Below are positions 50,914-59,371 of a DNA stretch of 64,000 bases, one piece after another. Where the stretch lies: contig CAKUTL010000003.1 in the NCBI GenBank assembly GCA_934692295.1, positions 19,705-83,704 on the forward strand, in the 5' to 3' direction. Position 1 is the stretch's first letter. Each line of letters starts with the position of its first letter. The DNA comes from an uncultured Candidatus Melainabacteria bacterium (GTDB lineage Bacteria > Cyanobacteriota > Vampirovibrionia > Gastranaerophilales > Gastranaerophilaceae). The notes beneath the pieces were generated by a model. That model was not told the origin of the DNA. It made no database searches and worked only from the letters and a program-made list of their open reading frames with translations. The position numbers were made by a program, and so were the translations under genes.

Positions 50914-52263
50914 CTAAAACTTCATTTTACTAATCTTTAACAATGCGGTATAAGAAGGTAAAATTGTAACCTTCTCCTCTATATTATCAGATTTTGTAGC
51001 AATTTCAACTGCTGTTTTTATATCTTCCTCAACAATAATTTTATCAGTTGGAACCCCTGCATATTTCAATCTTACCGCCATATCTCTTGCTCTGATACCG
51101 GATGTAATTATCGGTTTTTCAGCATCTTTCAACTGTTCAAAATCGCTATCCCAAAGCCAAGAAATATCACGCCCGTCAGCATAATTATCATTTATCGCAA
51201 TAAGAATTTGAGATGATAAATCAACAGTTTTCAAAACTTCACTGGCTCCTGTAGGATTTTTGATTAACTGAATAAGAGTTTCATGCCCGTTAATTACTCG
51301 TTTTTCAGCCCTTCCAAAAATTGATTTATAAGAGGAAACAGCCTCTTTTATCACTTCATAATCAATACCAAGAAGCAAGGCTTGAGAAATTGCCCCCAAA
51401 GCATTGTAAGCATTATAAAGCCCAACTAAATTCACCCTGAACTCATATTCTTTATTATTAGAAGCATCCACAACTTTCAATTCTGAATAGTTTGAAAAGA
51501 TTTTTACATACCCTTTATAGTTAACATCCGGACGTTTATAACCACAATGATTACAGAAATAATGTCCTTCTTGGGCAAAAAATTGTTTGTCATATTCAAG
51601 AGGATTACCGCAAACGCAATTAAATACCTCTGTTGGCGCATTAGATGTTGATTTATGTATATCTGAACAGATTTCAACATCTTCAAAACCATAGAACAAC
51701 GCTTTTTTACCTTTGCCTAAATTTGAAACAAGCGGATCATCCGCATTCAATAACAAAGTCAATTCATCATTTTTTTCTATAGCATTACGTATAAAACTAG
51801 CAGTTGTTTCAAGTTCGCCATATCTATCAAGCTGATCTCTGAACAAATTTGTAACAAGCAAGTATTCAGATTTGTAATCATCGTACAACTTTGTCAAATA
51901 TGCTTCGTCAGATTCCAATACAGCATAATTAAATTTGTTAGGAATAAGTGAAAGGTTAAGAGCAAAAACATTGGCTATTCCGGTCAACATATTTGCACCC
52001 TTTACGTTATGAATAACTTTATTTTTACCTGTTTCCAAGATTTGAGCAAGCAATCCTGAAGTTGTTGTCTTTCCATTTGTGCCAGTAATTGCAATTGTTT
52101 TAGCACCTTTCATATAAAGTTTGCAATACTTCAAAAAATCCGGACAAATTTTCAAGGTCATCATCCCGACAAAAGATGTTCCGGAAGAACGATTTAACAA
52201 TCTGATTGCCAGATATGCCAATCTTGCACATATAATCGCTGTATAAAATCTCACTCTATTCAT
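50914..52263 (-). CDS. murT: MurT-like Mur ligase (lipid II isoglutaminyl synthase, DUF1727)
   Basis: 449 residues from ATG 52263 (MNRVRFYTAI), 9 nt after AGGGGAC. Mur ligase P-loop AITGTNGKTTTSGLLAQIL near 58-76, then LESDEAYL, LFRDQLDRYGELE near 137-149, and a Cys4 zinc ribbon (CVCGN, CNHCG) near 215-243, which is a MurT hallmark. The C-terminal DUF1727 domain (AINDNYADGRDISWLWD near 356-372) is present. With GatD it amidates the D-Glu of lipid II. No gatD is adjacent in the window. MurT is best known from Gram-positives, so its presence with LPS genes is notable. Confidence 0.88.
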   Translation of the reverse strand: MNRVRFYTAIICARLAYLAIRLLNRSSGTSFVGMMTLKICPDFLKYCKLYMKGAKTIAITGTNGKTTTSGLLAQILETGKNKVIHNVKGANMLTGIANVFALNLSLIPNKFNYAVLESDEAYLTKLYDDYKSEYLLVTNLFRDQLDRYGELETTASFIRNAIEKNDELTLLLNADDPLVSNLGKGKKALFYGFEDVEICSDIHKSTSNAPTEVFNCVCGNPLEYDKQFFAQEGHYFCNHCGYKRPDVNYKGYVKIFSNYSELKVVDASNNKEYEFRVNLVGLYNAYNALGAISQALLLGIDYEVIKEAVSSYKSIFGRAEKRVINGHETLIQLIKNPTGASEVLKTVDLSSQILIAINDNYADGRDISWLWDSDFEQLKDAEKPIITSGIRARDMAVRLKYAGVPTDKIIVEEDIKTAVEIATKSDNIEEKVTILPSYTALLKISKMKF

Positions 52264-52351
52264 AAAAAATAGTCCCCTAGACGTATTCAAAAAAATATGC
52301 TAATAATATATTATATGTTTAATATAATACAAAAGTAAGAAAAGTTGAAAG

Positions 52352-52705
52352 ATGTTGGTTTTATTTTTTACAATAATTTTTATAGCTGAACTAATAATTG
52401 CAGGTCAAATCATTGCTCTAATTCAAAAAGCAAGACAATCAGTTTGTCAAATCAATCAAACAGTTATCGACGTAAAACCTGAGATTGAGAGAAATATCTG
52501 CGATATTAGAATTGCGATTAATACCGTCCTTTTAAGATTAAACGGAGTTCATGGTTTTATCGACAAAAGAAAAGAAGATTACAAAAAGATTTTCTCCGCA
52601 AACTTCTTAACCAAAGTGGCAAGTTTCATTTTATCAAACGATTGGAAGAAAATCTTAATGGCTATAGATGTGATTTTAACAATTAAAAAATTTATTTTGA
52701 GATAA
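52352..52705 (+). CDS. Small membrane-anchored coiled-coil protein
   Basis: 117 residues: an N-terminal helix VLFFTIIFIAELIIAGQIIALI (1-23), then heptad-like helices (QINQTVIDVKPEIERNICDIRIAINTVLLRLNG) and a basic amphipathic end. This resembles DUF948-type proteins such as the one at 54414. It diverges from murT by 88 bases. Function unknown. Confidence 0.7.
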   Translation: MLVLFFTIIFIAELIIAGQIIALIQKARQSVCQINQTVIDVKPEIERNICDIRIAINTVLLRLNGVHGFIDKRKEDYKKIFSANFLTKVASFILSNDWKKILMAIDVILTIKKFILR

Positions 52706-52709
52706 ACAA

Positions 52710-52738
52710 AAAGACCTCTGCTAAATGTAGAGGTCTTT
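52710..52738. terminator. Bidirectional terminator between convergent genes
   Basis: AAAGACCTCT (52710-52719) and AGAGGTCTTT (52729-52738) around a 9-nt loop, A-rich on the left and T-rich on the right, ending 52352 and the prepilin at 52763. Confidence 0.9.
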
Positions 52739-52762
52739 TGTTTTTAATTTAATTAAAACAAC

Positions 52763-53887
52763 TTAGTGTTGCGAAATCTTATAAGTTGTACCATTTATCG
52801 TAACTTGTTGCGTACTATTTGTTGTCCACAATAAAGTTTCATGTGGAAATACACAAGAAGAATCTGTTACATTTTGCGGCCAGTATAAATTATCATGTCC
52901 ACTAATTGCATCCATAATTTGAGTCGCTGTAACTTCCCCCCCCTGTTCAGAATTGTTTTTACAACGAATTTTAACAGCCAAAGATGAAGGCAAAGTAGCA
53001 CTCGCAGGGTCTAATTTAAAAGTACTACTTGCCATAGAATACGGTTTAACCGGACTACTATAAGTAGTAGGATAATAATTCATATGTAGAGTTACTACAG
53101 TACTACAAGCCGCAACGGTAGGACCGATTTGTGAATTTTGACAACATATATCGCCAGCTTTTATCATATTCTTTCTCTTTTTATATTTACAACAACCATT
53201 TGATTTATCAGTTGTATAAGAAGTACATTCCTCTACTTCTGTTGGAGTGATAGGTGTTTCATTTTCGGCAAAAACTCCTTCTTTCCCTTGAGTACGGGTA
53301 ATATCAGTAGAACCGGCACTTACTACAGGTAAATTGAAAAGAGTAATAAAATCTCTTCCTACAACATTCGGACCTTTCAAACCATTCAAATCCATAACAA
53401 CTTGAGCCGCAGTCCAATCACCCTCTTTAGTTTTTGGTTGAGGAGTAATACAAATACTTGTTCCATTTTTTAGCTGAGCACAAGTTCCTCTTGGAATCAA
53501 ATCTATTGCTTTAGTGTTTTCTCTTTGATGCGTTGCTTCATTATAAGATGCGTATGTAGAAGCAAAACAATTTGCACCACCATTATCTATATTTCCACAA
53601 TATCTTGCGACTTTAAAATACTTTTTGAGGAACAAACCCGAAGTATCATCACTTATGTCGTCAGAACTCATCATTGTTTCAGAAAAACGAGTTTTATTTT
53701 CTAAAACAGGAAGAGCCTCTAGAGTTGAAGTTATTGACTCTGTTTGCTTTGTTTGCATATATTCAAAAGCTTTATTTTGATATGTAGTAATAACCATAGG
53801 TAAAACTAATGCGGCAATAACCCCTACAATCGCTGTAGCAATTAAAACTTCTGTAAGCGTAAAAGCTCTTTTATAATTAAAAATCAC
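52763..53887 (-). CDS. Prepilin-like protein, large
   Basis: 374 residues from GTG 53887 (MIFNYKRAFTLTEVLIATAIVG), chosen because AAAGGAG lies 10 nt upstream; a longer frame from 53920 gives an 18-residue leader. Cleavage before Phe9, Glu at +5. MDLNGLKGPNVVGRDFITLF near 190 is the shared signature in a variant form. It is larger than the other prepilins by about 120 residues; the C-terminal part has CCKYKKRK, a Pro-rich linker (YPTTYSSPVKPYS) and a final Cys. Probably a minor pilin, perhaps with an adhesive domain. Confidence 0.83.
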   Translation of the reverse strand: MIFNYKRAFTLTEVLIATAIVGVIAALVLPMVITTYQNKAFEYMQTKQTESITSTLEALPVLENKTRFSETMMSSDDISDDTSGLFLKKYFKVARYCGNIDNGGANCFASTYASYNEATHQRENTKAIDLIPRGTCAQLKNGTSICITPQPKTKEGDWTAAQVVMDLNGLKGPNVVGRDFITLFNLPVVSAGSTDITRTQGKEGVFAENETPITPTEVEECTSYTTDKSNGCCKYKKRKNMIKAGDICCQNSQIGPTVAACSTVVTLHMNYYPTTYSSPVKPYSMASSTFKLDPASATLPSSLAVKIRCKNNSEQGGEVTATQIMDAISGHDNLYWPQNVTDSSCVFPHETLLWTTNSTQQVTINGTTYKISQH

Positions 53888-54010
53888 TAAATCGTAACTC
53901 CTTTTATTCCCTTTATTCATATCCTTAATAACATTATAACAATATTTTTAACCTTTTGCAATAAATCAAAACCACATACAAAATTATCAAGAGAAATTCC
54001 ATGTTTTCTC

Positions 54011-54039
54011 TTGAAATTGGCTAAAAAATATGTTACAAT
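54011..54039 (+). promoter_or_regulatory. Sigma-70-type promoter of the YtxH cluster
   Basis: TTGAAA (54011-54016), 17-nt spacer, TACAAT (54034-54039). About 28 nt of leader before ATG 54074. Confidence 0.7.
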
Positions 54040-54073
54040 TATGAAGAAATTTTGAAAGACGAGGTTTACAACG

Positions 54074-54397
54074 ATGAAAAACAAAACATTTATGTTTTCA
54101 ATGGGCGTTATTGCCGGAGTAGTAGGCGGAATTGTTGCCGGAGTTCTTTTTGCACCAAAACCAGGTGAAGAATCAAGAAAAGAACTTAAAGATGCAGCTT
54201 GCGACCTTTATGAAAAACACGCTCCACAAATTGCAGATGCGAAAAAACAAGCATTAGAGTCTATTGATTTAATGAAATATAAAGTTGAAAGACAAATCAG
54301 AAAACTTAGCAACTCTGCAAAATCAAAAAAAATGCTTAAAGCTAAAGAATTAGAAGACTCTGAAGCAAATAGCACAGATAACGAATTTGATTACTAA
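54074..54397 (+). CDS. YtxH-domain protein
   Basis: 107 residues: a Gly-rich membrane helix FSMGVIAGVVGGIVAGVLFAPKPGEESRKELKD (the YtxH signature) followed by an amphipathic helix with charged tail. YtxH proteins are often induced by stress; the molecular role is unknown. First of three small membrane proteins, with the next 16 bases away. Confidence 0.85.
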   Translation: MKNKTFMFSMGVIAGVVGGIVAGVLFAPKPGEESRKELKDAACDLYEKHAPQIADAKKQALESIDLMKYKVERQIRKLSNSAKSKKMLKAKELEDSEANSTDNEFDY

Positions 54398-54413
54398 TAA
54401 AAAGGAAAAATAA

Positions 54414-54782
54414 ATGAGTATTGAACTATCACAAGTAATTTTAAATCATGGCTTAACTTTCCTTGCTGTTGCTACAGGAATTGTAATCATTGTTGTAGCG
54501 TACTTCCTAGTTAAGTTAATTATGGATTTAACAGTTTTATCAAAAAATCTGAATGAAACATCTACAATGCTTAATACAGAACTTAAGCCAACATTGAAAG
54601 AACTTAACGAAACAATTCATTCAATCAATTCTCTTGTACAAAGTACAGATGAAGGAGTTGGGAATGTTAAAATAAGTCTTGAAAATGCACTTACTAAAAC
54701 AAAATCATTATCAGAAAGCATTTTCGGAGGTTTCTTAAAAGGATTTATGACCGTTTATTCATTCTTTAGCAAAAAGAAATAA
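54414..54782 (+). CDS. DUF948-like membrane protein
   Basis: 122 residues: an N-terminal membrane segment near 13-33 (LTFLAVATGIVIIVVAYFLV) and then a coiled coil of Leu/Asn/Glu heptads (LTVLSKNLNETSTMLNTELKPTLKELNETIHSINSLVQS). This is the layout of DUF948 proteins, which commonly sit next to YtxH genes, as here. Function unknown. Confidence 0.8.
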   Translation: MSIELSQVILNHGLTFLAVATGIVIIVVAYFLVKLIMDLTVLSKNLNETSTMLNTELKPTLKELNETIHSINSLVQSTDEGVGNVKISLENALTKTKSLSESIFGGFLKGFMTVYSFFSKKK

Positions 54783-54851
54783 ACATTCGGGGAATAAAAC
54801 CTTAAAAAATCAGATTTATAATATGTAAGAACATAAAAAGGAGAATTAAAT

Positions 54852-55148
54852 ATGTCAGTTTCAAAATTTATAGCAGGTTTTGTTGTTGGTGGTGCTATCG
54901 GTGCAATCGCAGGTATTTTGCTTGCTCCAAAATCAGGTGAAGAAACAAGAAGACTTCTTTCTGAATCTGCACAAGATATGGCAAGAAGAGCTGATGAAAC
55001 AGCTAAACAAATTAAAGATAAAGCAGACGATGCAGTTTCTGACCTTCAAAGAAAAGGCGAAGAAATCAAAGACAAAATCCAAGACCTAATCGCTAAACAA
55101 AAAGAAGCTAAAGAAGAAGATAATAAAGAGGAAGAAAAAGCTGAATAA
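54852..55148 (+). CDS. YtxH-domain protein (paralogue)
   Basis: 98 residues: FIAGFVVGGAIGAIAGILLAPKSGEETRRLLSESAQ then charged helices ending in a Lys/Glu-rich tail. Related to the protein at 54074. AAAGGAG lies before the ATG; a TATAAT box about 38 nt upstream suggests a second promoter. Confidence 0.85.
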   Translation: MSVSKFIAGFVVGGAIGAIAGILLAPKSGEETRRLLSESAQDMARRADETAKQIKDKADDAVSDLQRKGEEIKDKIQDLIAKQKEAKEEDNKEEEKAE

Positions 55149-55171
55149 TCTTACTTCTAAATATTTTTAGC

Positions 55172-55207
55172 AAAAAGCGAATGAGCAAAAGTTCATTCGC
55201 TTTTTAT
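55172..55207 (+). terminator. Intrinsic terminator of the YtxH cluster
   Basis: 13-bp stem AAAAAGCGAATGA/TCATTCGCTTTTT (55172-55184 with 55193-55205), T-rich tail. Confidence 0.9.
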
Positions 55208-55288
55208 ATTTTTAACCTACACTTGAAAAATTTTTAGAAAGTAATAAAATTGATATATAAAAAATGATTAAGGTATAGGAATTATTGC

Positions 55289-57496
55289 ATGCAAAAAAAT
55301 GAATATATTGAAAGGGCGAAAGAATTTTTAAGTTCGTCAAGAGTAATCAAGTTGTGTTACTTGGTTGCATTTACAGTGTTGGTTACTTGCATTATCGCTT
55401 CTCAAAACTTCTTTTTTCAATCAATTATTGAAAATGGAATAAGCAAGCGTGATATTATTGCTCAAAAAACATTGACTGTTGAAGACGTCAAAAGAACTGA
55501 ACAACACAAACGAGAAGTTGCTCAAAAAGTTGAACCAATTCTTGTTCCTGCTGAAGATGATTTTATCAAATCAAACCTAGAAACTCTTCAAAATTCAATT
55601 ATTCAAATCCGAAAGAAAAACAATACAGAAAAAGAAAAAATTGAAGAATTAAATGTTCTTTTCGATTTATCAGGAAATCCTAAAAGAGCATTCATCCTTG
55701 ATTTCTTATTACACGTTGATGATGCAAGCCTGAGAGAAGCATTTGATAAAGCATCTTTATCCCTTGTAAATATCTTGCAAAAAGGGATCACAGAAAAAGA
55801 TTACGAAAAAGACAATATTAATACACTTATTCAAGATAACTTAATTACAAATGTGTCAAAAAGACAAATGATTGTAATTCCAGCACTTTTAGAACAAGTT
55901 ATCGTTCCTAACCTTGTTGTGGATGAAGCTGCAACAGAAATCGCAAAACTTAATGCTCAAGAATCAGTTAAACCATACAAAGTTACCTTCCAAAAAGGGG
56001 AAAAAATCGTATTTGAAGGCGAACCTGTAACGAGACTAAAACGTGATGCTCTTAGAGAAGCTGGATACAACGTGTATGAACTTAATTGGCAAGGAATTTT
56101 ATCAATTTATATTCTTGTTTTATTCCTTACAATTATATATCTTGCTTATTTAAAATTCTTTGAAAAAGACTTTTTAGAACCAAGATATTTGGCACTATCA
56201 TCGGTTATGACAATTCTTGCCTGTTCAATTGCGGTACTATTACCAACAGGTTTTTCACCATATATTTTACCAATTCCTGCAATAATTATTATTTCTGCAA
56301 TATTTTTAAATCCTAGAATCGCATTCCTACTTTCAAGTTTAACCTTAGTCATTTTAACTGTCGGAATGCAATACGAAACACAATTTTTAATCGTTTTCAC
56401 AATCCTTGCGATTATAGGAATGATTACAATTTCTAAAATCAAATACACAAGACGTTTTGACCTTATCAAAGCAGGTTTTCATCTTGGTGTAGCCGGTGTT
56501 TTAACAATGATGAGTTTGTACTTTATAGACAAGTGCCTTATCGATGTTAACAATTACCTTATTTTGAAAAATTGTACATTCCTATTTGCAAATAGTATTA
56601 TTTCTTCAATTGCAGCACTTGGCTTATCTCCATTATTAGAAAGCACATTCCATATTATTACACCTTATGGACTTGCAGAACTTGGAGATCACAACCAACC
56701 ACTATTAAAACGTTTGCAAATCGAAGCTCCAGGAACTTATCACCACAGTTTGATGGTTTCTACTCTTTGTGAAGCTGCTGCAGAAGCAATTGGTGCAAAT
56801 CCTATTTTAGCTAGAGTTGGAGCTTTTTACCACGATATTGGAAAATTAAAAAGACCTTTATTCTTTGTTGAAAACCAATCTTATTTCAGCATTGAAAACC
56901 CTCATAACACTTTAAATCCACGACTTAGCAAAATGGTTATCACCGCACACCCTAAAGATGGTGTTGACCTTGCCAAAGAATATGGTTTGCCAAGTATAAT
57001 CAACGATTTCATCCTTCAACACCACGGAGAAGGAATTGCAAAATACTTCTATAATCAAGCCGTTCAAGAAGAAGGTGCGGAAAACGTTAAAGAAGAACAA
57101 TTCAGATACACAGGTCCAAAACCAAATAGAAAAGAAACGGCAATATTAATGCTTGCTGATGCAGTTGAGTCTGCTGTTAGAGCAATGAAAGGTGCTACTG
57201 TTGACCAAATTGAAAACATCATTGATAAAATTATCGTTGAGAGATTAAATGATGGTCAATTGACTGACAGCCCTCTTACATTGAAAGATTTAAAAGTTAT
57301 TGCTTCTACATTTAGCAGAATTTTAAGAGGTATGCAGCATAACAGAATTAAATATCAAGAAAATATCGCAGAAGAATTTGCTAAAAACAAAATCGAAATG
57401 CCTAACAAAATTTTAGACGAAGACTTTGAAAAGAAAATCAAAGAACTTGAAGACAAAACAAAAACAGACAATACTGATAATAAAAAGGACGTATAA
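55289..57496 (+). CDS. pgpH: 7TM-HD phosphodiesterase, PgpH-like
   Basis: 735 residues: a membrane helix at 18-40, a periplasmic 7TMR-HDED sensor domain (about 45-265), seven membrane helices (about 270-460), and a cytosolic HD domain: LLKRLQIEAPGTYHHSLMVSTLCEAAAEAIG near 475-505, FYHDIGKLKRP near 513-523, and LADAVESAVRAM near 625. In Firmicutes PgpH hydrolyses cyclic di-AMP. It is followed with 1-base overlap by ybeY and then dgkA, a standard arrangement. Confidence 0.92.
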   Translation: MQKNEYIERAKEFLSSSRVIKLCYLVAFTVLVTCIIASQNFFFQSIIENGISKRDIIAQKTLTVEDVKRTEQHKREVAQKVEPILVPAEDDFIKSNLETLQNSIIQIRKKNNTEKEKIEELNVLFDLSGNPKRAFILDFLLHVDDASLREAFDKASLSLVNILQKGITEKDYEKDNINTLIQDNLITNVSKRQMIVIPALLEQVIVPNLVVDEAATEIAKLNAQESVKPYKVTFQKGEKIVFEGEPVTRLKRDALREAGYNVYELNWQGILSIYILVLFLTIIYLAYLKFFEKDFLEPRYLALSSVMTILACSIAVLLPTGFSPYILPIPAIIIISAIFLNPRIAFLLSSLTLVILTVGMQYETQFLIVFTILAIIGMITISKIKYTRRFDLIKAGFHLGVAGVLTMMSLYFIDKCLIDVNNYLILKNCTFLFANSIISSIAALGLSPLLESTFHIITPYGLAELGDHNQPLLKRLQIEAPGTYHHSLMVSTLCEAAAEAIGANPILARVGAFYHDIGKLKRPLFFVENQSYFSIENPHNTLNPRLSKMVITAHPKDGVDLAKEYGLPSIINDFILQHHGEGIAKYFYNQAVQEEGAENVKEEQFRYTGPKPNRKETAILMLADAVESAVRAMKGATVDQIENIIDKIIVERLNDGQLTDSPLTLKDLKVIASTFSRILRGMQHNRIKYQENIAEEFAKNKIEMPNKILDEDFEKKIKELEDKTKTDNTDNKKDV

Positions 57497-58011
57497 TGGA
57501 ATTAAATCTCTATTGTGAAAATGAGTTTGAAAGCTGGAAACCGGATGAAGAAAAAGTTATTGAAATAACAAAAAAAATCTTCAACTCGTATATGGAAGAA
57601 CCGGAAATTGCAGAGCATTGTGCAATTACGGGAAGAGATTTTAAAACAATAGCATTTGACATTCTATTTTGCGATAGTAAAAAAACTCATGTTATAAATA
57701 AAGAATACAGAAACAAAGATTATCCGGCAGACATTATCACTTTTGCTGTTTTTGCAGATTCTCCGGAAGAAGAAAAGTTTATTCTTGACTTTGAAATTAA
57801 TTTAGGAGAGGTTATAATAGCATTAGATAAAATTATCGAAGAATCGCAAAAGAAAGAAATTCCAAAAGAGGAAGAACTATATTTCTTAATCAGCCATGGA
57901 ATTTTGCACCTCTTGGGATTTGACCACCAAACAGAAGAAGAATTTAATTTCGTAGTAAAGCATCAAAAATTGGCTCTCAAAAAGATAGGAATAGTGTATG
58001 ACAAAATATAA
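57496..58011 (+). CDS. ybeY: Endoribonuclease YbeY
   Basis: 171 residues with the metal-binding motif HGILHLLGFDH near 134-144, and the family pattern KEYRNKDYPADIITFAVF near 73-90. YbeY is a single-strand RNase needed for 16S rRNA maturation and ribosome quality control. Its start overlaps pgpH by one base and its end overlaps dgkA by 14. Confidence 0.95.
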   Translation: MELNLYCENEFESWKPDEEKVIEITKKIFNSYMEEPEIAEHCAITGRDFKTIAFDILFCDSKKTHVINKEYRNKDYPADIITFAVFADSPEEEKFILDFEINLGEVIIALDKIIEESQKKEIPKEEELYFLISHGILHLLGFDHQTEEEFNFVVKHQKLALKKIGIVYDKI

Positions 58012-58378
58012 AAAACAAAACTTTTCAAACACCTTTAAAAATGCAAGAAAAGGAATGAGATTAAGTATAAAAAGTGAACGCAATATAAGAGTTCATCTTT
58101 TTACAGCCGTACTTGTTCTGATAACGGCATATTGCTTAAACTTTTCAATAGTAAAATTTTGTATTTTACTATTAACAATAGCTGGAGTAATTTCCGCAGA
58201 AATGTTCAATTCCGCAATAGAATTTTCACTAGATGCAATATTTCATAACAGATATTGTAGAATGGTTGGAATGGCTAAAGATATTGCGGCCGGAGCGGTT
58301 ATGCTTGTTACAATAAGTGCCGTTATGATTGGAGTTTTGTTATTTGCTCCTCCTATAATTCAATTAATTTCAGAATAA
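57998..58378 (+). CDS. dgkA: Diacylglycerol/undecaprenol kinase
   Basis: 126 residues with three membrane helices and the family motif SAEMFNSAIEFSLDAIFH near 67-84, plus an N-terminal NARKGMRLSIKSERNIRVHLF. It phosphorylates diacylglycerol or undecaprenol in the inner membrane. Last gene of pgpH-ybeY-dgkA. Confidence 0.94.
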   Translation: MTKYKKQNFSNTFKNARKGMRLSIKSERNIRVHLFTAVLVLITAYCLNFSIVKFCILLLTIAGVISAEMFNSAIEFSLDAIFHNRYCRMVGMAKDIAAGAVMLVTISAVMIGVLLFAPPIIQLISE

Positions 58379-58391
58379 GATTTTCAAATAG

Positions 58392-58424
58392 AAAAGCCTT
58401 TACCGACTTAAGTAAAGGCTTTTT
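58392..58424 (+). terminator. Intrinsic terminator of pgpH-ybeY-dgkA
   Basis: AAAAGCCTTTAC/GTAAAGGCTTTT stem (58392-58403 with 58412-58423), 8-nt loop, T-rich tail. Confidence 0.9.
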
Positions 58425-58459
58425 ATCTTTTACCGAATAATCTTTTTTGCAAACAAGAA

Positions 58460-58663
58460 TTAGTTATTACTCAATACCAAACGGAAAGTTGCTAAATTCT
58501 TGATTGATAACATTGCATGTTTGTTATGCTGTTCTTCTGAAATATCAAAAATTCTGATAATTCTTTGAATTTCTGCTAAGTCTTTATAGGATTCAATTTT
58601 ATAAACATTTTCAATTGGATCTGATACTACTGACATTAAAGTGTTTAATTCTTGTTCTTTCAT
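58460..58663 (-). CDS. Small hypothetical protein
   Basis: 67 residues, charged and helical (MSVVSDPIENVYKIESYKDLAEIQRIIRIFD...), no signal, no membrane segment. GAGGAT precedes the ATG. The GGCAA-21-TATATA element lies 30 nt upstream, so it probably belongs with the other lineage-specific genes. Function unknown. Confidence 0.7.
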   Translation of the reverse strand: MKEQELNTLMSVVSDPIENVYKIESYKDLAEIQRIIRIFDISEEQHNKHAMLSIKNLATFRLVLSNN

Positions 58664-58693
58664 TTACCGATTATCCTCATTCCTATATACTCT

Positions 58694-58725
58694 TATATAA
58701 AGTATTTTTTCTTTCGAGAATTGCC
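58694..58725 (-). promoter_or_regulatory. Conserved GGCAA-21-TATATA promoter-like element, copy 5
   Basis: Minus strand GGCAA, 21 nt ending AATACTT, TATATA; 30 nt upstream of ATG 58663. The spacer shares a CGAAA block with copy 2. Confidence 0.75.
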
Positions 58726-58778
58726 TTTTTTGATTAAATCTTGTTAACAGAACTTAACATATAAAACCAAAACAGTTG

Positions 58779-59024
58779 CTACGCAAGGGCATCCAGATTT
58801 TGCCCAAGAATATCAGATGTACGATTTGGACATGAAAGACTATACGGACCATCTCCATAAACAGCATGTGCAAAATTTTGGGAAAATCCATCTTGAGTAG
58901 ATGTCGGATTAACATTTTCCGGATTAGCAAATCTATATAATGCAACACCTTGAGATTTTCCGGTATTACTATAATTCATCGCCAATGGATAAGTCATTTT
59001 TTCAGCAGTGTAAAAGTTAACCAT
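58779..59024 (-). CDS. Small hypothetical protein
   Basis: 81 residues, polar, with Asn/Ser/Tyr-rich loops and one Cys. No membrane segment or known motif. TAGGA precedes the ATG by 3-8 nt. A sigma-70-like TTAATT-17-TATAAT box upstream (about 59042-59070) fits, distinct from the neighbouring GGCAA element. Function unknown. Confidence 0.55.
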   Translation of the reverse strand: MVNFYTAEKMTYPLAMNYSNTGKSQGVALYRFANPENVNPTSTQDGFSQNFAHAVYGDGPYSLSCPNRTSDILGQNLDALA

Positions 59025-59096
59025 ATTTCCTAATATCCCTACTTTTATTATATCATATGTTTATATAAAAATTAACCCCTTATGAAAAATTCGCAT

Positions 59097-59125
59097 AAAA
59101 AAAAGAGCCTCAGAAAGAAGCTCTT
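59097..59125 (-). terminator. Intrinsic terminator of the short transcript
   Basis: AAGAGC/GCTCTT stem (59103-59108 with 59120-59125) followed on the minus strand by TTTTTTTT. Confidence 0.8.
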
Positions 59126-59217
59126 GGAATCTTTTTACAATTCCTCGTAATAGTGAAGTGTGAAGTGTGTGCTTAAAAGTCTTGTGTTATTCCTCAATTT
59201 AAGCAACTTCCTCGTGT
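59097..59217 (-). ncRNA. Short transcript: small RNA or micro-ORF mRNA
   Basis: A transcript of about 120 nt is framed by copy 6 of the conserved promoter-like element (59225-59256) and the terminator at 59097-59125. It contains a TTG-started frame of 20-23 codons (59135-59197 or 59206) with GAGGAAG before it; the peptide has NNTRLLSTHFTLHYY and no membrane segment. It may be a small RNA with or without translation. The 347-base gap 59025-59371 holds only this and the promoters of the flanking genes. Confidence 0.5.
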
Positions 59218-59224
59218 TTACATG

Positions 59225-59256
59225 TATATAAAGTATTTTTAGTATATAAAATTGCC
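59225..59256 (-). promoter_or_regulatory. Conserved GGCAA-21-TATATA promoter-like element, copy 6
   Basis: Minus strand GGCAA, 21 nt ending AATACTT, TATATA. It heads the short transcript at 59097-59217. Confidence 0.75.
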
Positions 59257-59371
59257 ATAATTATTGAATAAAAAATCAATCTTGTTACATATCTTAATAC
59301 TATGGTAAATCGGGTTATGTGATTTATACTAAAAGTATAGTTATAATAGAATTTCAGGAGAAAATTATTTT

